A stretch of 64,000 nucleotides of DNA from Gemmobacter lutimaris (GTDB lineage Bacteria; Pseudomonadota; Alphaproteobacteria; Rhodobacterales; Rhodobacteraceae). The DNA is taken from assembly GCF_003570715.1 (NCBI RefSeq), contig NZ_QXXQ01000004.1, positions 248,001 through 312,000 on the forward strand, read 5' to 3'. The notes under the pieces are model-generated. The model had not been told where the DNA came from. It saw nothing but the letters and a program-made list of their open reading frames with translations, and made no database searches. Of this stretch, positions 40,692 to 49,549 are shown one piece after another (within the stretch, counting starts at the first letter, position 1; each line of letters opens with the position of its first letter). The translations under genes and the position numbers were made by a program.

Positions 40692-41008
40692 CGGTCTGTT
40701 CCTGTGCTGTGCCTGTTGCGACCGGACCCTAGCGCGGATGATTCCTTCTTCCAAGGTGGCGGAGGGTCTTGAGGTGTCTGTCGCGCAATAATCTTGCGTG
40801 CCTGTGGCCCAAGGCTGTTTCGCCAGTCAAAACAGGCCGGAAATTCGCAGGAAACCTATCCAAACGTATAGCAATTCATATACAAAAGACGAGATTTGTG
40901 ATCATAACCGTGGTAGAAAAATTTCATATCTTCGCGTAAGGTCTGCAATCATACCGCGAAGGGTGCACCCGGAAAACGCGGGTTTGTAATTGCTAGGGGA
41001 GTATGAAG
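40692..41008. other. AT-rich divergent intergenic region with an inverted repeat
   Basis: 317 bases between the quinone oxidoreductase and the XRE regulator with no gene. Bases 40840-40940 are markedly AT-rich and contain several TATA-like hexamers (CGTATAGC, TCATATAC, TTCATATC). An inverted repeat CTTCGCG (40930-40936) / CGCGAAG (40955-40961) lies 48 bases upstream of the XRE start and may be its operator. Confidence 0.5.
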
Positions 41009-41371
41009 ATGAAGCATCCCGTGGACGCGCATGTTGGTAAGCGCATCCGTCACCGCCGGTGGATGGTCGGTATGACGCAACAACAACTGGCAGAGCGGGT
41101 TGGCATCAAGTTCCAGCAAATCCAGAAATATGAAACCGGCATGAACCGTGTCAGCGCCTCGCGTTTGTGGGACATTGCCGAAACGCTGGGCGTGAACATC
41201 AGCTTCTTCTTCGAAGGTATCGACGAGGCGCGCGAGTCGCCGACCCCGGTCGAAGGCGATATCCTGGCCGACAAGGAGGCGCTTGAACTGGTGCGCTCCT
41301 ATTACGCGATCCCCGAGGCACAGCGCCGTCGGCTCTTCGATCTGGCCCGCGTGCTGAGCGACGCTGCCTGA
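41009..41371 (+). CDS. XRE-family helix-turn-helix regulator
   Basis: Protein of 120 residues with a Cro/CI-type helix-turn-helix at about 8-65 (GKRIRHRRWMVGMTQQQLAE with GIKFQQIQKYETGMNRVSAS) and a short C-terminal helical part (ELVRSYYAIPEAQRRRLFDL). Paralogues of this layout are frequent in Rhodobacterales. The ATG at 41009 lies 7 bases after AGGGGAG; the ATG at 41003 is one base from it and therefore less likely. Autoregulation through the inverted repeat upstream is possible. Confidence 0.85.
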   Translation: MKHPVDAHVGKRIRHRRWMVGMTQQQLAERVGIKFQQIQKYETGMNRVSASRLWDIAETLGVNISFFFEGIDEARESPTPVEGDILADKEALELVRSYYAIPEAQRRRLFDLARVLSDAA

Positions 41372-41398
41372 CTGCACCCTGATCGCTGATCAAGACGG

Positions 41399-41421
41399 AC
41401 GCCCCGCTTGCGGGGCGTTTT
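41399..41421 (+). terminator. Terminator of the XRE gene
   Basis: ACGCCCCG (41399-41406) - CTTG - CGGGGCGT (41411-41418) followed by TTT, 27 bases downstream of the stop. Confidence 0.85.
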
Positions 41422-41490
41422 GTGTTGCAGCGGCTTGACCGGGCGGGGGCTGCGCGATAGCGCCTTGGCAGCCACGGCAGGAGAGCGACG

Positions 41491-42294
41491 ATGACCGATA
41501 TGTCCCCCGATCTTTCGGCCGAACTGATTTCGGTCGCGCATGAAATGGCCGAGGCCGCGCGCCATGCCATCCTGCCGCATTTCCGTAGTCTGGGGCTGAC
41601 GGCGGACAGCAAGGAAACCGTGCGATTTGATCCGGTTACGGTGGCAGACCGGGCGGCCGAAGGGGCAATGCGCGCGGTTCTGGCGCATCGGCGGCCGCAG
41701 GATGCCATTCTGGGCGAGGAGATGGGCCGTCAGGCGGGCAGCAGCGGGTTGACCTGGGTTCTGGACCCTATTGATGGCACCCGTGCCTTTCTGGCGGGCA
41801 TGCCGACATGGGGTGTGCTGATTGCCGTGGCGGACGAGGGGATGCGGCCGCTTTATGGCATGATCGACCAGCCCTATATCGGGGAACGCTTTGAAGGCGG
41901 CCTTGGTCTGGCGCGGATGCAGGGCCCGCTGGGGCCCCGCACGCTTGCAGCGCGCGGGGCACGGTCGCTGGATCAGTGTATCGTGATGTCAACCTTCCCC
42001 GAGGTGGGCAGCGCCGAGGAAGGCGCGGCGTTCCACCGGCTTGCGGCGCGCTGCCGTCTGACGCGCTATGGTGCGGATTGCTATGCCTACGCCCTGCTGG
42101 CAGCCGGGCATATCGACCTTGTGGTCGAAGCGGGCTTGCAGGCCTATGATGTGCAGGCCCCGATCGCGGTGATTGAGGCCGCTGGCGGTGTCGTGACCAG
42201 TTGGACCGGCGCGCGGGCCGACACAGGCGGGCGCTTGCTGGCGGCCTCCTGCCCGGAGGTGCATGCGGCGGCGCTGGCGCTGCTGAACGGCTGA
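41491..42294 (+). CDS. hisN: Inositol-monophosphatase-family histidinol-phosphatase
   Basis: Mg-dependent phosphatase of 267 residues. Motifs: ILGEEMGRQAG (first metal ligand), WVLDPIDGTRAFLAG (second and third ligands) and LQAYDVQAPIAVIEAAGG at the C terminus. The IMPase group that includes HisN of actinobacteria and alphaproteobacteria has this DPIDGTRAF variant. Histidinol-phosphate is the most likely substrate since histidine synthesis needs such an enzyme, but myo-inositol or other phosphates cannot be excluded. GGAG precedes the ATG. Confidence 0.8.
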   Translation: MTDMSPDLSAELISVAHEMAEAARHAILPHFRSLGLTADSKETVRFDPVTVADRAAEGAMRAVLAHRRPQDAILGEEMGRQAGSSGLTWVLDPIDGTRAFLAGMPTWGVLIAVADEGMRPLYGMIDQPYIGERFEGGLGLARMQGPLGPRTLAARGARSLDQCIVMSTFPEVGSAEEGAAFHRLAARCRLTRYGADCYAYALLAAGHIDLVVEAGLQAYDVQAPIAVIEAAGGVVTSWTGARADTGGRLLAASCPEVHAAALALLNG

Positions 42295-42411
42295 CGGCGG
42301 CTTGCCCCGGCAGGCCGATCCGGGTTAGGCTTGGTGTGACGTGGCGAGTCCTTCCCCCCTTCTGTCGCGCGTCCGGGGTTTTACCGAAGGGGCGCTGAAG
42401 GGGGCGCCACC

Positions 42412-43752
42412 ATGTCTGAAATTCTTGTTCGCAATGCCGATGTCCTTGTGACCATGGACGGCAGCCGCCGCGAGATTGCCGGGGGCGATCTGCTGATGCG
42501 TGACGGCGCGATCATCGCTGTTGGGCAGGGGCTGACCACCTCGGGCACCGTGGTCGAGGCGCGCGGTTGTGTGGTGACGCCCGGTCTGGTGAACACGCAT
42601 CACCACCTTTACCAGACGCTGACACGGGTGGTGCCGGGCGGGCAAGATGCGCTGCTGTTCGGCTGGCTGAAGACGCTGTACCCGATCTGGGCGCGCTTCG
42701 GGCCGGAGGAGATGTTCGTCTCTGCCCAGATCGGGCTGGCGGAACTGGCGCTTTCAGGTTGCACGCTGACCTCGGATCACCTGTATCTTTACCCCAACGG
42801 CGCGCGGCTGGATGACACGATTGCCGCCGCGCGCGAGGTGGGGCTGCGCTTTCATCCCACGCGCGGCGCCATGAGCATCGGCGAAAGTGCGGGCGGCCTG
42901 CCGCCGGACAGTCTGGTGGAACGCGAGGCCGCAATTCTGGAAGACAGCATCCGCGTCGTCGATGCTTTCCACGATCCACGCGACGGCGCGATGGTGCGGG
43001 TGGGGCTGGCGCCCTGTTCGCCGTTCTCGGTCAGCCGCGATCTGATGCGCGAGGCGGCGCTGCTGGCGCGCGACAAAGGCGTGATGCTGCACACCCATCT
43101 GGCCGAGAATGACGAGGATATCGCCTATAGCCTTGCACAATTCGGTTGCCGCCCCGGCCAATATGCCGAGGATCTGGGCTGGACCGGCCCGGATGTCTGG
43201 CACGCGCATTGTGTGAAGCTGGACGGGGCCGAGATCGGGCTGTTTGCCCGCAGCGCGACCGGCGTCGCGCATTGTCCCTGTTCCAACTGCCGTCTGGGCA
43301 GCGGCATCGCGCCGGTGCGGGCGATGCGGGATGCGGGCGTCAAGGTGGGGCTGGGCGTCGATGGCTCTGCCTCGAATGATGCGGGCAATCTGGTGGCCGA
43401 GGCGCGGCAGGCGCTGTTGTTGCAGCGGGTTGCACACGGGGCCGATGCGATGGGCGCGCGCGAGGCGCTGGAGATTGCCACGCTGGGCGGCGCAAAGGTG
43501 CTGGGGCGCGGCGATTGCGGCTCGCTTGAACCCGGCAAACGCGCCGATCTGGCGATCTGGGACATGCGCGGGATCGAGGCGGCAGGGGCATGGGACCCGG
43601 TGGCGGCGCTGATGCTCTGCGGTCCGACGCGGGTGCGCGACCTGTTCGTCGAGGGGCGGCAGGTGGTGCGCGAGGGCCAGATGGCGACGCTGGACCTGCC
43701 GCTGGCCATTGAGCGGCAGAACCGCTTGGCGCGGCGTCTGGCCGGGCTGTGA
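42412..43752 (+). CDS. 8-oxoguanine deaminase-like amidohydrolase
   Basis: Metal-dependent amidohydrolase (TIM-barrel, ATZ/TRZ subgroup) of 446 residues. Zn ligands: NTHHHLYQTL (about 60-69), HTHLAEN and the aspartate in GVDGSASND. The segment HCPCSNCRLGSGIAPVRAM matches 8-oxoguanine deaminases, which convert 8-oxoguanine to urate; other family members act on isocytosine or s-triazines. A guanine deaminase gene lies 450 bases away on the other strand, which supports a purine role. Confidence 0.8.
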   Translation: MSEILVRNADVLVTMDGSRREIAGGDLLMRDGAIIAVGQGLTTSGTVVEARGCVVTPGLVNTHHHLYQTLTRVVPGGQDALLFGWLKTLYPIWARFGPEEMFVSAQIGLAELALSGCTLTSDHLYLYPNGARLDDTIAAAREVGLRFHPTRGAMSIGESAGGLPPDSLVEREAAILEDSIRVVDAFHDPRDGAMVRVGLAPCSPFSVSRDLMREAALLARDKGVMLHTHLAENDEDIAYSLAQFGCRPGQYAEDLGWTGPDVWHAHCVKLDGAEIGLFARSATGVAHCPCSNCRLGSGIAPVRAMRDAGVKVGLGVDGSASNDAGNLVAEARQALLLQRVAHGADAMGAREALEIATLGGAKVLGRGDCGSLEPGKRADLAIWDMRGIEAAGAWDPVAALMLCGPTRVRDLFVEGRQVVREGQMATLDLPLAIERQNRLARRLAGL

Positions 43753-43811
43753 GCGAAGCCGCTTGCGGGTCGCCGCGCCCTGAGGCATCACCGGGAAAAG
43801 CGGAGGGTTCC

Positions 43812-44129
43812 ATGCGCCACGATTACAAATCCCAGAAGGCCGAAACCTTTGAAAGCTTCGAGGCTTTCGCGGCGGATGCGCCGGCCGAGGCGGTCATCAC
43901 CTATCAGTTCTATCCCGAGGATGTGGACGCGAACTGGGACGGCGTGCAGAAAGCCTTGGAGGCCAAGGGGTTCCGCACGAACCGCGATGACGAGGACGAG
44001 TTGCTGGACGCGCTGGTCGGCCCGGTGAAGATTGACGCCGAGACGATCTGGAAGTTTGAGAAGCTGGCCACCGAAATCGCGCTGGAATTCGATTTCACCC
44101 CGGATGGCTGGGGCTTGCTGGAAGAATGA
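43812..44129 (+). CDS. RraB-like (ribonuclease E inhibitor domain) protein
   Basis: Acidic protein of 105 residues (MRHDYKSQKAETFESFEAFA, the ITYQFYPEDVDANWDGVQKA block and FDFTPDGWGLLEE at the end). The D-DGW ending and strand pattern fit the RraB/DUF1260 ferredoxin-like domain; in E. coli RraB inhibits RNase E. Whether this homologue does so is unknown. GGAGGG precedes the ATG. It follows the deaminase gene by 59 bases. Confidence 0.6.
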   Translation: MRHDYKSQKAETFESFEAFAADAPAEAVITYQFYPEDVDANWDGVQKALEAKGFRTNRDDEDELLDALVGPVKIDAETIWKFEKLATEIALEFDFTPDGWGLLEE

Positions 44130-44167
44130 AGGCAGGGGGCTGTCTGCCCCTTCGCCCCTGCGGGGCT

Positions 44168-44199
44168 CACCCCCGAGGATAATTGGGAACAGATGAAAG
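44168..44199. repeat. AT-rich 3'-end element, copy 3
   Basis: CACCCCCGAGGATAATTGGG-AACAGATGAAAG between convergent genes, immediately before the guaD stop. It shares CACCCCCGAGGATA with the element at 39643. Confidence 0.65.
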
Positions 44200-44200
44200 C

Positions 44201-45478
44201 TCAGCCACGCGGCGTGCCGCCAATCCAGACGGCACGGATGGCACGATCATCGCCCAGCATGATGGTGGGGAACAGCGCCTGCCAGATCGTTTCGGCACGG
44301 GTTGTGGCCTGCGCGATGGCGGGGGTGGAGCCGAGGTCGATCACCACGAGATCCGCCTCCATCCCCGGCGCGATATTGCCGATGCGGTCATCGGCCAGCA
44401 GGCTCCGGGCGGAACCTTGGGTGGCGAGCCACCAGAGTTCCGCCGGATGCAGGGCGCGGCCGCGCAACTGCCCGATCTCGTAGGCCGCCGCCATGGTGCG
44501 CAGCATGGAAAAGGACGACCCGCCGCCGGTATCGGTGGCAAGGCCGATGCGGTGACCCGCCGCCTTCAGCCCGCCCATGTCGAACAGGCCCGAGCCGATG
44601 AAGGTGTTCGAGGTCGGGCAATGGATCAGGCTCGCATCCACCTCGGCCAGCCGGGCTTTCTCGCGCGGCTCCAGATGGATGGCATGGCCGTAAAGCCCGC
44701 CCCGGCCCAGCAGGCCATGCGCCTCGTAGGTATCAAGGTAGTCGCGGGCATTGGGGTAAAGCCCCTTTACCCAGTCGATTTCGTCCAGTTGCTCGCTGAG
44801 ATGCGTCTGCATCAGGCAGGACGGGTTGGCGGCCCAGAGCCCCCCCAGCGCCTCAAGCTGTTCGGGGGTCGAGGTGGGTGAAAAGCGCGGCGTGATGACA
44901 TAGGACAGCCGGTCCACCCCGTGCCATTTCGCCAAGAGGGCTGCACTGTCATCATGCGCCGATTGTGCGGTATCGCGCAGGCCTTCGGGGGCGTTGCGAT
45001 CCATGCAGGTCTTGCCCGCCCAGATCCGCTGGCCGCGCGCCTGAGCCTCTGACATCAGCGCATCGACGGAAGCCGGATGGATGGAGCAATAGGAACAGAC
45101 CGAGGTCGTGCCATTGGCCAGCGTCAGATCAAGATACCGGGCCGCGACTTCGGCCGCATAGGCAGGATCGGCAAAGCGCATCTCCTCGGGGAAAGTATAG
45201 CTGTTCAGCCAGTCGATCAGCCGCTTGCCCCAGCTGGCGATGATGGCGGTCTGCGGGTAATGCGCATGGGCGTCGATGAACCCGGCCGAAATCAGGTCGC
45301 GCCCGTAATCGGTGACGCGCGCTTGCGGCCAGTTGCGGCGCAGTGCATCCGCAGCACCCACGGCAGCGATGCGCCCGGCTTCGATCACCAGTGCCTCGTC
45401 CAGCCGCGCGGCCTCTGGCCCCGCCTCGAACGGATCGGCGGCAAAGCTCAGCACCTGTCCCAGCAGCAGTTCGGTCAT
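44201..45478 (-). CDS. guaD: Guanine deaminase
   Basis: Converts guanine to xanthine. Amidohydrolase of 425 residues: DAHAHYPQ (Zn ligands), QTHLSEQLDEIDWV, HCPTSNTFIGSGLFDMGGLK and the aspartate in ATDTGGGSSFSML. These together match the GuaD group. The frame is open well upstream, but the normal N terminus is MTELLLGQVLSF at 45478. With the nearby 8-oxoguanine deaminase it suggests a purine-salvage or repair-product pair. Confidence 0.93.
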   Translation of the reverse strand: MTELLLGQVLSFAADPFEAGPEAARLDEALVIEAGRIAAVGAADALRRNWPQARVTDYGRDLISAGFIDAHAHYPQTAIIASWGKRLIDWLNSYTFPEEMRFADPAYAAEVAARYLDLTLANGTTSVCSYCSIHPASVDALMSEAQARGQRIWAGKTCMDRNAPEGLRDTAQSAHDDSAALLAKWHGVDRLSYVITPRFSPTSTPEQLEALGGLWAANPSCLMQTHLSEQLDEIDWVKGLYPNARDYLDTYEAHGLLGRGGLYGHAIHLEPREKARLAEVDASLIHCPTSNTFIGSGLFDMGGLKAAGHRIGLATDTGGGSSFSMLRTMAAAYEIGQLRGRALHPAELWWLATQGSARSLLADDRIGNIAPGMEADLVVIDLGSTPAIAQATTRAETIWQALFPTIMLGDDRAIRAVWIGGTPRG

Positions 45479-45600
45479 CTCGGGCCTCCTGTTCAGCCGG
45501 ATCAGCCTAAAGTCTTTCCGCCCGCAGGTAAATTTCCGCCACCACCCTGTTTCTTTGAAACAGCTTATCATAAGGTCACGGCAATCGACGTGGAGGCATG

Positions 45601-46977
45601 ATGGCGGAAAACGAGGCGACCCCGGTGGAGGACGAGGAAGAGCTGGACACCCGGCGCGTCTCGGCGATTCTTGAGGCGGTGGAAGCCGAAGATGCCGCAC
45701 GCCTGCGCGATCTGGTCGATCCGCTGCACGCTGCCGACATCGCCGACCTACTGGAACAGATCGGCCCCTCGGCCCGGCGCGATTTTCTGCATCTCTATTC
45801 GCCCGAGATCGACGGCGACATCCTCTCGGAACTGGACGAATCGATCCGCGAAGAGGTGATCGAGGCGCTGCCGAAAGAGGTTCTGGCCGAGGCGGTCCGT
45901 GAGCTGGAAACCGACGATGTCGTTGACATCCTTGAGGATCTGGAGGAGCCGCAGCAAGCCATCATCCTCAGCGCGCTGGCCGCTTCCGACCGTGTGGCAG
46001 TCGAACAGGCGATGGCCTACCCGGAGTATTCCGCCGGCCGCCTGATGCAGCGCGAGGTGGTGGTGGCGCCAGAACACTGGACGGTGGGCGAAACCATCGA
46101 CCATTTGCGCAGCGCCGAATGGCTGCCTGACCAGTTCTACCACGTCATTCTGGTGAACCCGCGGATGAACCCGTTGGGCTATGTCACGCTGGGCCGCATG
46201 CTGGCCTCGCGGCGCGACGTGCGGCTGCGCGACATTGCCGAAGACAGTTTCCGCACCATCGAGGCCACCGAGGAAGAAGCCGAAGTCGCTTATATCTTCA
46301 ACCAGTATCACCTGATTTCCTGCCCGGTGGTGGACGAAAACGACCGTCTGGTCGGCGTCATCACCATCGACGACGCGATGAACGTGCTGGATGAGGAACA
46401 CGAGGAAGACATGCTGCGCCTCGCAGGTGTGGGCGATGAAAGCTCGATCTCGGACGGGGTGCTGGATACGGTGAAAAGCCGCATCCCGTGGCTGCTGGTC
46501 AATCTTGTCACTGCCAATATCGCCGCCGGGGTGATCTCGCTGTTCGAGGGCACGATTTCGGCGCTGGTGGCGCTGGCGGCGCTGATGCCGATCGTCGCCT
46601 CGATGGGCGGCAATGCGGGGACTCAATCTCTGACCGTGGCGGTGCGGGCACTGGCGACGCGCGACCTGACCGGATCAAACGCGCTGCGGGTGGTCCGACG
46701 TGAGGCGGGGGTGGGCCTGATCAATGGCGTGGTCTTTGCGCTGATCATGGGCGGAGTGGCCTGGGCTTTGTTTGGGACGCCCCTGTTGGGCGCGGTGATC
46801 GGGGCGGCGCTGATCGTCAATCTGCTGGTCGCGGCGCTCGCGGGCGTCATCGTGCCGCTTTTGCTGCACCGTCTGGGGCTTGATCCGGCTCTATCATCGG
46901 GAACATTCGTGACCACGATGACCGATGTGATCGGCTTCTTCGCCTTCCTCGGCCTCGCAACCCTGGTGCTGCTGTGA
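45601..46977 (+). CDS. mgtE: Magnesium transporter MgtE
   Basis: Mg2+ channel/transporter of 458 residues: N-terminal superhelical domain (RLRDLVDPLHAADIADLLEQ, ALPKEVLAEAVRELETDDVV), a pair of CBS domains (about 130-255, QREVVVAPEHWTVGETIDHL and CPVVDENDRLVGVITIDDAM) and five C-terminal membrane helices including MPIVASMGGNAGTQSLTVAV. Standard length. The ATG at 45601 has better spacing to GGAGG than 45598. It overlaps the next gene. Confidence 0.95.
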   Translation: MAENEATPVEDEEELDTRRVSAILEAVEAEDAARLRDLVDPLHAADIADLLEQIGPSARRDFLHLYSPEIDGDILSELDESIREEVIEALPKEVLAEAVRELETDDVVDILEDLEEPQQAIILSALAASDRVAVEQAMAYPEYSAGRLMQREVVVAPEHWTVGETIDHLRSAEWLPDQFYHVILVNPRMNPLGYVTLGRMLASRRDVRLRDIAEDSFRTIEATEEEAEVAYIFNQYHLISCPVVDENDRLVGVITIDDAMNVLDEEHEEDMLRLAGVGDESSISDGVLDTVKSRIPWLLVNLVTANIAAGVISLFEGTISALVALAALMPIVASMGGNAGTQSLTVAVRALATRDLTGSNALRVVRREAGVGLINGVVFALIMGGVAWALFGTPLLGAVIGAALIVNLLVAALAGVIVPLLLHRLGLDPALSSGTFVTTMTDVIGFFAFLGLATLVLL

Positions 46978-47525
46978 CGATCACCGAAATCAAGACTGAG
47001 GCACGGGCGGCGGCCTTCGCCGCGCGCAAACTGGCCCATGCCGCAGGGCAGGGTGGCGCGGCTGAGCTTTTGGCCGATGTGTTGGCGTCCCATGCCGGGA
47101 AACCACTGGCGGGCTATATGGCGATGCGGACCGAGATCGACCCCGCCCCGGCGATGGCCGCCCATACTGGCCCGGTTGGCGTTCCGGTCATTATGGGCAA
47201 GGGACAGCCGTTGCGCTTCCGCGCCTGGTATCCGGGCTGCGCGCTGGTGCCGGGCGAGTTTGGCGCGATGATCCCCGCGACGGGTGACTGGATCGAACCC
47301 GAGGTGCTGATCGTGCCGCTGGTCGGCTGGGACCGGCGCGGCTATCGTCTGGGCTATGGCGGCGGCTTCTACGACCGCACGCTGGAGGGGCTGCGCGCCA
47401 AACGCCCGACACTGGCCATCGGCTTTGCCTTCGACGCACAGGAACTGCCCGAAGTGCCGATCGAGCCGACCGATCAGCGGCTGGATATCATCGTGACTGA
47501 ATCCGGGGTGCTGCGGTTCACCTGA
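46974..47525 (+). CDS. 5-formyltetrahydrofolate cyclo-ligase
   Basis: Converts 5-formyl-THF to 5,10-methenyl-THF using ATP. 183 residues with the family signature GYGGGFYDRTLEGLRAK near 125-141 and the EIDPAPAM region near the substrate site. It starts with GTG at 46974 overlapping the mgtE stop (GTGA); no separate ribosome site is seen, so translation is probably coupled to mgtE. The link between magnesium transport and folate is common in relatives but unexplained. Confidence 0.93.
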   Translation: MTITEIKTEARAAAFAARKLAHAAGQGGAAELLADVLASHAGKPLAGYMAMRTEIDPAPAMAAHTGPVGVPVIMGKGQPLRFRAWYPGCALVPGEFGAMIPATGDWIEPEVLIVPLVGWDRRGYRLGYGGGFYDRTLEGLRAKRPTLAIGFAFDAQELPEVPIEPTDQRLDIIVTESGVLRFT

Positions 47526-47558
47526 CCACAGGCTGCGCGCGCGGCACAGTCGGAATTT

Positions 47559-47646
47559 GAGTATTTTTGCAAGAAGCAAGCACAAGGGGAGAGAGCCGTT
47601 CTCCGCCCCCTTGTGCCTTTGCCTCTTGCTTCTTGTCCAAATACTC
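47559..47646. repeat. Long inverted pair of the AT-rich 3'-end element
   Basis: Three nested arms: GAGTATTT (47559-47566)/AAATACTC (47639-47646); CAAGAAGCAAG (47570-47580)/CTTGCTTCTTG (47625-47635); GCACAAGGGG (47580-47589)/CCCCTTGTGC (47607-47616). The 88-base imperfect hairpin fills the gap between two convergent genes and probably ends both transcripts. Confidence 0.75.
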
Positions 47647-47676
47647 GAACAAGCCCACCACTGCGCATTCGCAGGG

Positions 47677-48990
47677 TTACTTGGCGATCTTTTCGTCGCG
47701 CACGAACATGTTCGCCCAGGCGCGGTCGATCAGGTCGGGGGTCATCTGGTAGGGGATGCCCTCGAACTCGCAGATCGCGATCATCTGGTCGATCAGGAAC
47801 ACCGGCTGGTAATTGGCGAAATTCATCTCGATGGTCGGGTATTTCACCTTCAGAAGGTGGATCAGCGCCTTTTCGTCCAGCGGCATCTTCTTCTTGCGGG
47901 CGACCATGGCAAAGATCTTCAGGAAGTTTTCCTGGTTCGGGCCGTCGATCTTGATCTTGAAGAAAATCCGGCGCAGGGCGGCACCGTCGAAGATCTCGTT
48001 CGGGTGAAAGTTGGTGGAAAAGATCACCAGCGTATCGAAAGGCACGGTGAACTTTTCGCCCGATTGCAGTTGCAGGATGTCGCGGCTTTCTTCCAGCGGC
48101 ACGATCCAGCGGTTGACGAGCTTCTGGGGTGGTTCCGACTGGCGGCCAAGGTCATCGACGATGAAGATGCCGCCATTCGATTTCATCTGAAGCGGCGCCT
48201 GATAGGTGCGGGCGACCGGGTTATAGGTGAGGTCGAGCATGTCGAGCGTCAATTCGCCGCCCGTGATGACCGAGGGACGCTGGCAATAGACATAGCGCTG
48301 GTCGAAGCGGTTGGAGGTGCGGCGCAGGCTGTTCGGATCGTCCACCGCCTCTTCGGCGGCGGAATGGACGATCGGGTCATAGACGGTGATAACCTGACCG
48401 GAATATTCCACTGCGCGGGGGATATAGATCTTGTCGCCCAGTGCGTCGCGGATACCGTTGGAGATTGAGGATTTGCCGTTGCCGGGCGGCCCATACATCA
48501 GGATCGACCGACCCGATCCGACGGCGGGGCCAAGGTTGCCGATCAGGTTTTCCGGCAGGATCAGATGGCCCATGCCGCTCATCAGCTGGTCGCGGGTCAG
48601 TTTCATGTTGCGCACCGACTGGCGCTTGACCTGCTGGGAGTAGTTCTCCAGCGGAACCGGCATCGCGCCATAATATTCGGACTGCGCCAGCGCATCCAGC
48701 GCACGGGCCTTGCCACCGTCGGTCAGCTGATAGCCCATTTCGTTGCCGCTGGTGGCGTGCAGGGTGCCGGTCGCTTCCAGCAGGCGCTGGCTGCGGGCGA
48801 GGTCAATGAGCTCCTGCGTCGCCGGGATTGGCAGGCAGACGATGCGGGCGAGTTCCGACACCAGATTGGCATTCATTCGGAACATCGTCTTCAGCAGGAT
48901 GTCCCGCATCATCACGACGGACAGCCCGGTTTCGGCCAGTGTTCTGGGCGCGGGGGGGGCGATCACATTGGGCGCGACCTGCACGTTCAT
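47677..48990 (-). CDS. AAA-family ATPase at the end of the tad locus
   Basis: Cytoplasmic ATPase of 437 residues. The N-terminal part (1-160) is helical and family-specific. The ATPase core has Walker A GPPGNGKSS (167-175), Walker B GGIFIVDDLGRQ and a sensor-1-like TLVIFSTNFHP. The sequence resembles MoxR/ATP-binding proteins found beside Rhodobacterales pilus genes; it is not a CpaF-type secretion ATPase. It is 63 bases downstream of cpaA and is the last gene of the locus. Role unknown; a chaperone or regulator of pilus assembly is a guess. Start at 48990 (GAGGA upstream) rather than 49005. Confidence 0.8.
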   Translation of the reverse strand: MNVQVAPNVIAPPAPRTLAETGLSVVMMRDILLKTMFRMNANLVSELARIVCLPIPATQELIDLARSQRLLEATGTLHATSGNEMGYQLTDGGKARALDALAQSEYYGAMPVPLENYSQQVKRQSVRNMKLTRDQLMSGMGHLILPENLIGNLGPAVGSGRSILMYGPPGNGKSSISNGIRDALGDKIYIPRAVEYSGQVITVYDPIVHSAAEEAVDDPNSLRRTSNRFDQRYVYCQRPSVITGGELTLDMLDLTYNPVARTYQAPLQMKSNGGIFIVDDLGRQSEPPQKLVNRWIVPLEESRDILQLQSGEKFTVPFDTLVIFSTNFHPNEIFDGAALRRIFFKIKIDGPNQENFLKIFAMVARKKKMPLDEKALIHLLKVKYPTIEMNFANYQPVFLIDQMIAICEFEGIPYQMTPDLIDRAWANMFVRDEKIAK

Positions 48991-49053
48991 GGCTATCCTC
49001 GGCATGGCGAATGAGCGCCGGTGACCGGCGCGGGTTTCACCGAGGAAAGCCGA

Positions 49054-49545
49054 TCATTTGGCCAGAAATGGGGCGAGAAGGTAGAAAATCAGCGTCCCTG
49101 CGAGGGCGAGGCCCATGGGAAAATCCTTGCGGTTCCAGCTTTCCCAATCGGGCAGGGCGCGGCGCAGCGGGCCGATCAGCCGCGCGATGCGATGGGTGGC
49201 GAAAGCGCCCAGCAGGCAGGCCGCGAACAGGGCGAAGATCAGCCGCGGATCGCCCGTGGCAAAGACCGGGGCCATGGCGGCGGCGAATTTCGCATCGCCT
49301 GCGCCCACCAGCCCGACGGCATTTGCAATGAAACCCGCCACCAGCACGATGCCCAGCACCGCCCAACCCCAAAGGTAGGTGTTCAGCGGGAAGGCCAGCA
49401 GCCCCACCACCGCCCAGACAGCAGCCATCACCATGACGGCCTTGTTGGGGATCTTCATGTATTTCATGTCCGACCATGCCACCCAGACGGCGATGGGCAG
49501 GCAGAACGGCAGGAACCACAGCGCGGCTGTCGGGTCGATCATCAT
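49054..49545 (-). CDS. cpaA: Prepilin peptidase CpaA/TadV
   Basis: Inner-membrane aspartic protease (A24 family) that cleaves Flp-type prepilins. The 163-residue short form lacks the methyltransferase domain, as usual for TadV. The two catalytic [13 protein letters not shown] in SDMKYMKIPN (Asp26) and GAGDAKF (Asp84, GxGD). Several hydrophobic helices. GGAGGG precedes the ATG at 49545. Its substrates are presumably Flp and the second pilin encoded about 10 kb upstream in the same locus. Confidence 0.92.
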   Translation of the reverse strand: MMIDPTAALWFLPFCLPIAVWVAWSDMKYMKIPNKAVMVMAAVWAVVGLLAFPLNTYLWGWAVLGIVLVAGFIANAVGLVGAGDAKFAAAMAPVFATGDPRLIFALFAACLLGAFATHRIARLIGPLRRALPDWESWNRKDFPMGLALAGTLIFYLLAPFLAK

Positions 49546-49549
49546 GGGC

